DNA from: Paenibacillaceae bacterium
GTDB taxonomy: Bacteria; Bacillota; Clostridia; Lachnospirales; Lachnospiraceae
NCBI GenBank assembly: GCA_015057705.1
Contig: SVDU01000023.1
Span: 1 to 64,000, forward strand
Length of the DNA stretch: 64,000 nt
Direction of reading: 5' to 3'
The notes beneath the pieces were generated by a model, which worked only from the letters and a program-made list of their open reading frames with translations, was not told where the DNA came from and did not search any database. Shown here piece after piece: positions 8,768 through 16,009 of this stretch. A program made the translations under genes and the position numbers. Position 1 is the stretch's first letter. Every line of letters begins with the position of its first letter.

Positions 8768-9667
8768 TTATGACTGAATAAGAAAATAAGATTCCATGAT
8801 ATCCTTAAGCTTTTCTTTGTCCGTTTCTTTTAACGGAACCAGAGGAAGCCTGTATTTTTCTTCACACAGTCCCAATACGGATAAAGCCGCTTTCACCGGT
8901 ACAGGATTTACATCCATAAACATAGCATTCATAATGCGTAATAACTCTAACTGCATATCTCTGCTCTTTTTCATCTGTCCCTCAAAAAACAGTTGACACA
9001 TGGTATGCATTTCCTGAGGCATAATGTTGGCCAGGACCGAAATCACGCCCTTCCCCCCAAGAGACATAATTGGTACAGTCTGATCATCATTTCCAGAATA
9101 GAGATCCAGCTGGTCTCCGCAAAGAGCCGCAACTTTTGCAATATGGGAAATATTCCCGCCAGCCTCCTTCACAGCTCTTATATTGGGATGTTCAGAAAGC
9201 TTTAAATAAGTTTCAGGTTCAATATTGACCCCTGTACGCGTGGGAACATTGTACAAAATAATCGGAATATCCACGCGGTCTGCTATCGTATTAAAATGCT
9301 CCACCAGTCCATGCTGGGATGTTTTGTTATAGTACGGTGTGACCAGCAACAGTGCTGATGCTCCAAGTGATTGTGCCTTTCTGGAAAGCCTTACTGAGTT
9401 TGAGGTGGAATTGCTCCCCGTCCCCATAATTACAGGAACCCTGTGATTTACATAATGCACCACGAATTCCAGCAGATCTGTCTTTTCCTTCTCTTCCAGT
9501 GTTGAGGATTCCCCCGTGGTTCCGTTTACAACAATTGCATCTGTACCATTTTCCAGCTGAAATTTCAACAGCCGCTCTATAGCCACAAGGTCCAAATTCC
9601 CATGTTTATCCATAGGCGTAACAATGGCTGCAGCAGAGCCTTTAAAAATCCCATCATTCATAGACAT
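8768..9667 (-). CDS. dapA: 4-hydroxy-tetrahydrodipicolinate synthase
   Basis: 299-residue class I aldolase of the DHDPS family. It condenses pyruvate with aspartate semialdehyde. Schiff-base Lys167 lies in AVKEAGGN, Tyr139 in LYNVPTRTG, and the TTGESSTL motif is at 50-57. The product feeds lysine and peptidoglycan diaminopimelate synthesis and, via DpaAB, dipicolinic acid. It is divergent from dpaAB, with a shared 113-base promoter region. ATGs at codons 1 and 3 are both possible. Confidence 0.95.
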   Translation of the reverse strand: MSMNDGIFKGSAAAIVTPMDKHGNLDLVAIERLLKFQLENGTDAIVVNGTTGESSTLEEKEKTDLLEFVVHYVNHRVPVIMGTGSNSTSNSVRLSRKAQSLGASALLLVTPYYNKTSQHGLVEHFNTIADRVDIPIILYNVPTRTGVNIEPETYLKLSEHPNIRAVKEAGGNISHIAKVAALCGDQLDLYSGNDDQTVPIMSLGGKGVISVLANIMPQEMHTMCQLFFEGQMKKSRDMQLELLRIMNAMFMDVNPVPVKAALSVLGLCEEKYRLPLVPLKETDKEKLKDIMESYFLIQS

Positions 9668-9780
9668 TCATTCCTAAAAAATAGGTTCATACTAACAGAA
9701 ATATGACAAACATTCCCAGATGGTACCATACACAAATCATTTTTTTTATCATATAAACCAGTATAAGGAGTGATGACCGT

Positions 9781-10623
9781 ATGCATAAATTTCTTCTATT
9801 AGGCGGCGACTCAAGACAGCTTTATTTAAGCCGCATTTTAACTGAAAACGGCTTTTTTACTGTTCTTCATTCTGACGGAGACGACCCTGACTTCACAATG
9901 AAGGAAGCCATGGAAACCTGCAATATCATTCTCTGTCCTATCCCGTTCACCAAAGATAAAATCAGCCTGTTTTCTGACCATGAAATGAACGACCTTGGAA
10001 TTGGCAATCTCTTAAGCCATCTTACCTCCGACCATATCCTGTTTGGAGGCAATATTCCGGCATATGTGAAAGAATATGCCAGAAAAAATGAAATTGGCTG
10101 CTTCGACTATATGGATATGGAAGATGTCACCATAAAAAACACCATTGCAACTGCAGAAGGCGCCATTGCGGAGGCCATACGGTTAAGCCCGGGCTGTCTC
10201 CATCAGAGCAAATGCCTGATCACCGGTTTCGGAAGATGTGCCAAAACCCTGGCACTTAAGCTAAAAGGCCTCGACCTTACAATCACCATAGCAGGAAGAA
10301 AAGCAAACCAGCTGGCTCTTGCATCAGCCATGGGTTTTGAAACAATTTTATTAAGTGATTTAGAAAAAGATATAGGCAGATATGATTATATCTTCAACAC
10401 CATACCAGCACTGGTCATTGATGAGAAACTTGTCTCTCTGGCCTCCCGGCAGGCAACTATTATCGATATTGCCTCCGCCCCGGGTGGTGTGGACTTTGAA
10501 GCCTGCAGGCAGCAGGGAATCCGTGCAAAGCTTAGCCTTGGCCTCCCTGGAATCTATGCTCCCGAAACCTCCGCGAAAATTTTGTATGAAGCAATTCTCA
10601 CCTTTTTATCTCAAACTGTTTAG
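9781..10623 (+). CDS. dpaA: Dipicolinate synthase subunit A
   Basis: 280 residues; the N-terminal half is DpaA-specific (LGGDSRQLYLSRIL) and the C-terminal half is a Rossmann NAD(P) domain (GFGRCAKTLALKLKGL). With DpaB it makes dipicolinic acid in the mother cell for the spore core. AAGGAG lies 10 bases upstream of the ATG. dpaB follows after 15 bases. In Bacillus the operon is driven by sigma-K; here CATATAAAC near 9756 is only a weak resemblance to a sporulation -10. Confidence 0.93.
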   Translation: MHKFLLLGGDSRQLYLSRILTENGFFTVLHSDGDDPDFTMKEAMETCNIILCPIPFTKDKISLFSDHEMNDLGIGNLLSHLTSDHILFGGNIPAYVKEYARKNEIGCFDYMDMEDVTIKNTIATAEGAIAEAIRLSPGCLHQSKCLITGFGRCAKTLALKLKGLDLTITIAGRKANQLALASAMGFETILLSDLEKDIGRYDYIFNTIPALVIDEKLVSLASRQATIIDIASAPGGVDFEACRQQGIRAKLSLGLPGIYAPETSAKILYEAILTFLSQTV

Positions 10624-10638
10624 GCAAAGGAGTGCAAT

Positions 10639-11217
10639 ATGAAACTGGAAGGAAAAAAAGTAGGCCTGGCAATTACCGGGTCCTTTTGTACTTTTGACAA
10701 AATAGAAGAAGAAATAAAAGTTCTTGCAGATGAAGGGGCAGATATCTACCCCATTTTCTCTTCCAACGTCCAGACCACAGATTCCCGGTTTGGCAGCACA
10801 AAAGAATATATGGAACGAATTACTGAAATAGCAGGAAATAAGCCAATACTCCGGCTGGAAGAAGCAGAGCCTATTGGGCCAAAGGGATATTTAGACATCC
10901 TTCTGATTGCTCCCTGCACCGGCAATACACTGGCAAAGCTGGCAAACGGAATCACCGACTCACCAGTTCTTATGGCTGCAAAAGCACATTTAAGAAATGA
11001 GAAACCTCTGGTTATCTCTCTTTCCACCAATGATGCTCTCGGAATGAATTTTAAGAATATTGGCGTACTTTACAATGTAAAAAATATTTATTTTGTGCCT
11101 TTTGGCCAGGATAATCCCGTGAAAAAGCCTAATTCCATGATTGCCCGAACCGAATTAATCAGTAAGACGCTGGAATATGCACTGGATGGAAGGCAGATTC
11201 AGCCAGTGATTTTTTAA
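10639..11217 (+). CDS. dpaB: Dipicolinate synthase subunit B
   Basis: 192-residue flavoprotein-fold partner of DpaA. It has GLAITGSFCTFDKI at the FMN-type phosphate loop, IAPCTGNTLAKLANGITDSPVLMAAKAHLRN, and the C-terminal PFGQDNPVKKPNSM. Length and order match spoVFB/dpaB. It is translated from an ATG after AAAGGAG, and its presence implies an endospore former. Confidence 0.93.
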   Translation: MKLEGKKVGLAITGSFCTFDKIEEEIKVLADEGADIYPIFSSNVQTTDSRFGSTKEYMERITEIAGNKPILRLEEAEPIGPKGYLDILLIAPCTGNTLAKLANGITDSPVLMAAKAHLRNEKPLVISLSTNDALGMNFKNIGVLYNVKNIYFVPFGQDNPVKKPNSMIARTELISKTLEYALDGRQIQPVIF

Positions 11218-11219
11218 GA

Positions 11220-11256
11220 TTGACAAAATTATGGGTTAAAGAGTACCCAATGTCAA
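11220..11256. other. Nested inverted repeat after dpaB
   Basis: TTGACA/TGTCAA encloses TGGGT/ACCCA. It lies directly after the dpaB stop, but only an AAATAAAAT tail follows rather than a T run. It is either a weak terminator or an operator-like repeat at the left border of the lanthipeptide island. Confidence 0.4.
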
Positions 11257-11278
11257 AAATAAAATATGAAGTGAAACT

Positions 11279-11331
11279 GTACCCTAATAGTATGACGCAG
11301 AAAAAGAAGCTGTGTTAAACTGTTAGGGTAC
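11279..11331. repeat. 22-bp imperfect inverted repeat with 9-base loop
   Basis: The arms (11279-11300 and 11310-11331) begin GTACCCTAA and end TTAGGGTAC, and most inner positions also pair (AGT/ACT, CAG/CTG). It stands about 20 bases upstream of the lanR promoter. There is no T run, so it is not a standard terminator. An operator, a structured RNA end or the remnant of a small transposable element are all possible. Confidence 0.6.
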
Positions 11332-11351
11332 AATTTGTGAATTTTATTCTC

Positions 11352-11380
11352 TTGAATTTATTTGTTTCAGCGTATACACT
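11352..11380 (+). promoter_or_regulatory. Promoter of the lanR-lanK operon
   Basis: TTGAAT and TACACT with 17-base spacing, 36 bases upstream of the TTG start of the response regulator. Confidence 0.6.
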
Positions 11381-11415
11381 AAAAATAGAAAACTATAAGA
11401 TTAGGGGGACCAGAA

Positions 11416-12111
11416 TTGAACTATAATATTTTAGTAATTGATGATGATAAAGAATTGTGTTCTTTAATCAAGCAAAGTGTTGCAACAGAAGAAATAATTG
11501 CTGATTACTGCTACTCAGGCATGGATGGATTGGCTATTCTTGAAAAAAAGGAGTATCACCTTATTATCCTGGATGTAATGATACCTGGACTGGATGGATT
11601 CCAGACTCTTGAGAAAATACGTCACAAAAGCAGTATCCCAATTCTAATGCTAACGTCTAAAAATGACAGTGCCTCAAAAATCTTCGGTCTACGTTCAGGG
11701 GCTGATGACTATTTGACAAAACCATTTAATATGGAAGAACTAATTGCCCGAATAATATCTCTTATCCGAAGATACACCCGTTTTAATGTGACGGGCGACG
11801 TATCTCAGCCGCTTGCCTATAAAGGGTTAATCATTGATTTTGATAATCGAAGTGTTACTACAAAAAATGGCACTTTTGAACTACCTCCAAAGGAGTTTGA
11901 TATTTTACTATTCTGTGCAAAAAACCAAGGAAAAATATTAACAAAACAGCAGATATACGAAGAGGTCTGGGGTGAAGATTATGTATACGATGACAGTAAT
12001 ATTATGGCTGTTATCAGCCGTCTTCGAAAAAAAATAGAACCAGATTCAGGATCGCCGCTGTATATTCAAACCGTAAAGGGTATCGGTTACCGGTTTAATA
12101 AGGAGGTATAA
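11416..12111 (+). CDS. lanR: OmpR-family response regulator
   Basis: 231 residues. Receiver domain with IDDD (acidic pocket), phosphoacceptor Asp53 in ILDVMIPGLDG, and K105-region LTKPF; then a winged-helix DNA-binding domain ending YIQTVKGIGYRF. It starts at a TTG after AGGGGGACC. It is 2 bases from its histidine kinase and precedes a LanFEG-like ABC transporter, so it probably senses the lantibiotic or envelope stress and induces self-protection. The symbol is by context only. Confidence 0.88.
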   Translation: MNYNILVIDDDKELCSLIKQSVATEEIIADYCYSGMDGLAILEKKEYHLIILDVMIPGLDGFQTLEKIRHKSSIPILMLTSKNDSASKIFGLRSGADDYLTKPFNMEELIARIISLIRRYTRFNVTGDVSQPLAYKGLIIDFDNRSVTTKNGTFELPPKEFDILLFCAKNQGKILTKQQIYEEVWGEDYVYDDSNIMAVISRLRKKIEPDSGSPLYIQTVKGIGYRFNKEV

Positions 12112-12113
12112 AG

Positions 12114-13037
12114 TTGACACTGACATATATTCTAGGTTTACTTCTATGCATGTCACTTTTTTTTGGTGGAATTTGTTTTGCAAAATTAATAAGCGTCAGG
12201 CGGGAACTGCTGGAAATGGAAGAGGCCTTATCAGAAATTAAATCCGGTAATGGCAACCGAAAAATCCTGGCTGCCAGCAATGATTTAACTGCAGAACTCT
12301 CCTATAAACTAAATGAAATTGTATATAGGTACGAAGAACAAATTTATCAGTTCAGAGTAGCAGACGAAGCTAACCGCCAGCTTATGACCAGCCTTTCTCA
12401 TGATGTAAGAACACCGCTTACTACTCTGATTGGATATTTAGACGCAATACACAGGGGTATAGCATCTCCGGAAGATCATGAAAGCTATATTGAAACAGCA
12501 AGATTAAAGGCTCATGATCTAAAAGATTATATTGATATATTGTTTGACTGGTTTAAATTGAATTCCAGCGAATTCACTTTATCTCTGGAGCAAATTGAAC
12601 TTGCTGAGATGACACGTAATATCTTAAAAAACTGGGTTCCTATATTCGAAGAAAAGCATATCCATTTTGAAATAGAGATACCGGAAAAGCCTTTTCTGGT
12701 ATCTGTAGATCCTGAATGTTATGAACGAATTATAAATAATCTTGTCCAAAACGTTATCAGCCACAGCCAGGCTTCTGAAATAACGATACAGATGGAAAAA
12801 GAAGATACCAATATCGTTATTCGTGTAAAAGACAATGGAATTGGGATTGATGCTTCCGATCTGCAGCATATCTTTGAACGGCTGTATAAATGTGATAAAG
12901 GGCGCTCTGACAAGAGCAGTGGGTTAGGTTTGTCAATTGTCAGACAACTGGTAGAAAAAATGAATGGTATCATTGATGCAGAGAGTAAACCTAATTGTTA
13001 TACTATCTTTATTATCCGTTTCCGCACAGAAATATAA
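12114..13037 (+). CDS. lanK: Sensor histidine kinase
   Basis: 307 residues. One N-terminal membrane segment (about 3-24) and no large extracellular loop, then a HisKA domain with His96 in SLSHDVRTPLTTLIG and an HATPase domain (NNLVQNVISHS; DNGIGI; SSGLGLSIVRQLV). Such short-sensor kinases in Firmicutes often respond to peptide antibiotics together with a neighbouring ABC transporter. It starts at a TTG after AAGGAGG. The ABC operon starts about 100 bases downstream. Confidence 0.88.
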   Translation: MTLTYILGLLLCMSLFFGGICFAKLISVRRELLEMEEALSEIKSGNGNRKILAASNDLTAELSYKLNEIVYRYEEQIYQFRVADEANRQLMTSLSHDVRTPLTTLIGYLDAIHRGIASPEDHESYIETARLKAHDLKDYIDILFDWFKLNSSEFTLSLEQIELAEMTRNILKNWVPIFEEKHIHFEIEIPEKPFLVSVDPECYERIINNLVQNVISHSQASEITIQMEKEDTNIVIRVKDNGIGIDASDLQHIFERLYKCDKGRSDKSSGLGLSIVRQLVEKMNGIIDAESKPNCYTIFIIRFRTEI

Positions 13038-13066
13038 AGCCATATAGAAGAAAATACAAGGATCTT

Positions 13067-13112
13067 GCAAGGTTGAGGCAAGGTTAATGCAAGGTTGGGG
13101 TGTTAGTATTAT
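13067..13112 (+). promoter_or_regulatory. Triple GCAAGGTT repeat and -10 of the lanFEG operon
   Basis: Three perfect copies of GCAAGGTT start at 13067, 13078 and 13089, exactly 11 bases apart (one helical turn). TATTAT at 13107-13112 is a plausible -10. The last copy overlaps the place of the -35, which has no consensus. This is the geometry of tandem sites for OmpR-type activators, and LanR is the obvious candidate. Confidence 0.7.
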
Positions 13113-13138
13113 CTCAATAAAAAAAGGAGGTTTTCGTT

Positions 13139-14062
13139 TTGAACGAATTAATTATTGAAACAAAAAATCTTTCTAAACATTATGGAGAGCAGAAAAGTGT
13201 TGATAACTTGAATATTCACGTGAAACAGGGGCGAATCTACGGTTTACTTGGCAGAAATGGGGCTGGTAAAACAACTACCATGAAAATGCTCCTGAATTTA
13301 TCAAACCCTACTTCTGGGGAAATCCAGATATTTGGTGAAAACATACATGGTAATGAAAAAAAAATATTACCACGTATTGGGAGTATCATAGAATCGCCCG
13401 GATTTTATCCAAATCTGACAGGTACGGAAAATTTAAAAATTTTTGCTCTTCTTCGAGGAGTCTCAAAACGCAATGCAATTGAAAGCGCTTTAGAAGTTGT
13501 GGGATTACCATATAATGATAAGAAATTATTTTCACAATATTCACTTGGTATGAAACAGCGTCTGGCCATTGCTCTTGCTATTATGCATGATCCAGAGCTG
13601 CTCATTTTAGATGAACCCATTAACGGGCTTGACCCAATCGGTATCGCTGAGGTGCGCTCTTTTATCCGGGAACTATGTGAGGTAAAAAAGAAAACAATAT
13701 TAATATCAAGCCATATTCTTTCTGAAATAGCTTTACTTGCTGATGATATCGGAATTATCGATCACGGTATTCTGCTGGAAGAACAAAGTCTTTCAGAATT
13801 AGAAGAAAAAAACAGCAAATATATTCATTTTGTAGTATCTGATACCGCTCAGGCCACCAGAATCCTGGAAAGAGATTTTAAAACAGTGAACTTTATTGTA
13901 GGAGGGAACCACAGTATACGTTTATATGATGATAAGCTATCTGTTTCTTTATTAAACCGGACTTTTATAGAAAATGGATTAGATGTCTTAGAAGCCCATA
14001 CATGTGAAGATACTTTGGAAGATTACTTTAAACGTGTAACAGGAGGTGAAGGAATTGCGTAA
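13139..14062 (+). CDS. lanF: Lantibiotic self-protection ABC transporter, ATPase (LanF/BcrA type)
   Basis: 307 residues. Walker A GRNGAGKTT (38-46), signature YSLGMKQR, Walker B LLILDEPINGLDP and an H-loop ISSHIL. The Q-loop carries Glu85 (GSIIESPGFYPNLTG), the E-loop reported for LanF immunity ATPases, which separates it from ordinary exporters. It starts at a TTG after AAAGGAGG. It overlaps the first permease gene. It probably expels the lantibiotic from the membrane. Confidence 0.88.
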   Translation: MNELIIETKNLSKHYGEQKSVDNLNIHVKQGRIYGLLGRNGAGKTTTMKMLLNLSNPTSGEIQIFGENIHGNEKKILPRIGSIIESPGFYPNLTGTENLKIFALLRGVSKRNAIESALEVVGLPYNDKKLFSQYSLGMKQRLAIALAIMHDPELLILDEPINGLDPIGIAEVRSFIRELCEVKKKTILISSHILSEIALLADDIGIIDHGILLEEQSLSELEEKNSKYIHFVVSDTAQATRILERDFKTVNFIVGGNHSIRLYDDKLSVSLLNRTFIENGLDVLEAHTCEDTLEDYFKRVTGGEGIA

Positions 14063-14828
14063 TCTTCTTTATGCGGAGTTAATAAAATTTAAAAGAAGAA
14101 AAGTTTTTTCATTTGGAATATTGGCAGCATTAATTTTTCCTGTTTTTAATTCTGCCCTGTTATCTGAATCTAATTTTGCAAGTATCCAATCCGGAGTAAG
14201 AGAAGACAATGCTTTTTTACTTTTAATGCCTATGCTCATCATTCTGGCATCAAATCTTTTTTTTGTGGAACAGGATAGTAACACTCTTAAAAATCTACTT
14301 TGTATTCCTATTCCTCCCCAAAAACTGGTGCTTACAAAACTGATAGTCTTATTGTTTTTTTCTATCACATTCCAAATTACTGGTTTTGTTGTCAGTACCG
14401 TAATTGCCATCATGCAGAATATACCGATCATTCAACCTTTTTTTCAATTTTTTCTAACTGCCTCAACAGGCATATTGATATGGGCAGCGGCTCTCCCATG
14501 CATTGTTCTGGTTGTTTGGTTTAATAAAAGCTATTTACTATCTATTATCATAGTTTTCTTTTACACGCTTATAAACTATGTCATGCATTTCAGCGATGCA
14601 ATAATGATGCAACCTATTGGATTACATGCTGGTACATTAATGCCTGTCCCAATGATATTTAGATGGCTATATCAGTTTTATACTCCGGTTGGAGATATAC
14701 AAACTGCTTTTTACCACCGCTTTAGTCAATATTTTGCATCTACACCAATTTGCTTTTTTGTACTTCTGCTGGAGGCCTTTGTATGTATTGGTATCATGTT
14801 CTGGATTTACAACAGCAGGGAAAATTAG
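14055..14828 (+). CDS. lanE: ABC-2 permease (LanE-like)
   Basis: About 257 residues with six hydrophobic segments and the N-terminal amphipathic start LLYAELIKFKRRK typical of lantibiotic immunity permeases. I prefer the TTG at 14055 (AGGAGG 8 bases upstream); a GTG at 14046 lies inside that site. The start overlaps the lanF stop by 8 bases, implying translational coupling. It partners LanF and the following permease. Confidence 0.82.
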   Translation: MRNLLYAELIKFKRRKVFSFGILAALIFPVFNSALLSESNFASIQSGVREDNAFLLLMPMLIILASNLFFVEQDSNTLKNLLCIPIPPQKLVLTKLIVLLFFSITFQITGFVVSTVIAIMQNIPIIQPFFQFFLTASTGILIWAAALPCIVLVVWFNKSYLLSIIIVFFYTLINYVMHFSDAIMMQPIGLHAGTLMPVPMIFRWLYQFYTPVGDIQTAFYHRFSQYFASTPICFFVLLLEAFVCIGIMFWIYNSREN

Positions 14829-14843
14829 GAAAGGAGCTCCTTC

Positions 14844-15650
14844 ATGATCAGCATTATAAAAACAGAGTTTATAAAATTGAAACGCTTTCATATTCTGCTT
14901 ATCGGTATGATTGGAATGACTTTTCCAGCTATTTTGTCAGTTTTCACCCAATCTGTCTCTACTCCCGAAGCGCAGATACAAAATTTTAACATATCAGCCT
15001 TGTTAGATAATACCATCTGGAACAATGCAACTATTTTTATGCCTGTCACCTTTACATTGATTGGGGGTTACTTAATTAACCGAGAATATACAGATGATAC
15101 TCTTAAAAATATTTTTACAATTCCTATCAGTTTTCAAAATCTTATCTTGGGAAAACTGATTGCTATGAGTATATTAAGTGTGCTGTTTGGTTTCTATAGT
15201 TTTTTAGTAACTATAATTGTGGGATTAGTGACTGGTATAACAGGGTTCAGCGCAGTTGTACTAGTGAAAGGTCTTTTGCAGATGCCCGGTATGGCTCTCT
15301 GCACATTTATTTCTGTTCTTCCAATCATTACCCTCACAAGCCGAAAACGTGATGCTTTTATGGGTGGTGTTATTATATCTTTTTTATTTGGATATTGTTC
15401 TATGTTTATAAAAAACGCTACTCTACGCAGTTTATACCCTATATTATCTGGTCTGACTGTAATCCAGTTTGATACAAGAATATACATGAATACCACCGAA
15501 CCCGCTAATCTTTTTATGTCTGTTTTAACTTTGGCTGCCGTACTTCTGCTCACAAGCGAAATTATTCTATTATCTGGACCACCCCAAAAAGCAACAAAAA
15601 GCAAAAAAAATACTATGTTTTTACGGCAAGGTCAAAAAAGAGAGAGCTGA
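14844..15650 (+). CDS. lanG: ABC-2 permease (LanG-like)
   Basis: 268 residues with about six membrane segments; it opens MISIIKTEFIKLKRFHILLIG and shares the EYTDDTLKNIFTIPISFQNLILGKL element with the previous permease (there NTLKNLLCIPIPPQKLVLTKL). The two are therefore diverged halves of a heteromeric permease. The ATG follows AAAGGAG, 15 bases after lanE. It completes a LanFEG-type immunity transporter. Confidence 0.82.
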   Translation: MISIIKTEFIKLKRFHILLIGMIGMTFPAILSVFTQSVSTPEAQIQNFNISALLDNTIWNNATIFMPVTFTLIGGYLINREYTDDTLKNIFTIPISFQNLILGKLIAMSILSVLFGFYSFLVTIIVGLVTGITGFSAVVLVKGLLQMPGMALCTFISVLPIITLTSRKRDAFMGGVIISFLFGYCSMFIKNATLRSLYPILSGLTVIQFDTRIYMNTTEPANLFMSVLTLAAVLLLTSEIILLSGPPQKATKSKKNTMFLRQGQKRES

Positions 15651-15689
15651 CACACAGGCTCATAATTAATGATAAGGAGAGTTTTTATT

Positions 15690-15956
15690 ATGAAAGAAAA
15701 ATTATTGAGCACTATTGCAGTGGTTACTATTTTAATTCCTTTTACAGTGATTTTAATTTGGAACGCCAATAACCCTAATGCAACCGGAATTATAATTGGA
15801 TATTGCATTTTTACCACATTTAGTTTCTTTTATACCCTTTTTCTATTTGCAGTAAAGCGATTCAGGAATACTAATATAAAGGTTGCGCTAGGTGTTAACA
15901 GCCTGTATCTCTTATGCATTTTGTCATTTGTAGTATTACCTCATCTTATGAGTTAA
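15690..15956 (+). CDS. Small membrane protein in the immunity operon
   Basis: 88 residues, three predicted membrane helices (about 8-26, 33-53, 65-84) with a basic KRFRN loop. I chose the ATG with AAGGAG 10 bases upstream; an ATG 21 bases earlier has no site. It resembles no family that I can name. As the last gene before the terminator of the lanRKFEG run, it could be an accessory immunity protein (a LanI/LanH analogue); this is inference from position. Confidence 0.65.
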   Translation: MKEKLLSTIAVVTILIPFTVILIWNANNPNATGIIIGYCIFTTFSFFYTLFLFAVKRFRNTNIKVALGVNSLYLLCILSFVVLPHLMS

Positions 15957-15967
15957 AAAAATTAATG

Positions 15968-16004
15968 CCCTCATATAGGATAGAAATAGCGTCCTATATG
16001 AGGG
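15968..16004. terminator. Bidirectional terminator between the two lan units
   Basis: Perfect 13-bp stem CCCTCATATAGGA/TCCTATATGAGGG with an 11-base loop. It lies between the convergent immunity operon and lanT, serving both. Confidence 0.75.
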
Positions 16005-16009
16005 TATAA

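Noticed and set aside
9740-9780. Sigma-K or sigma-E type promoter before dpaA
   Set aside because: CATATAAAC only partly resembles a sporulation -10 and no matching -35 was found; not strong enough to annotate.
13480-13495. CcpA-like cre site (TGAAAGCGCTTT) inside lanF
   Set aside because: It is inside a coding sequence and such 12-base matches are expected by chance.
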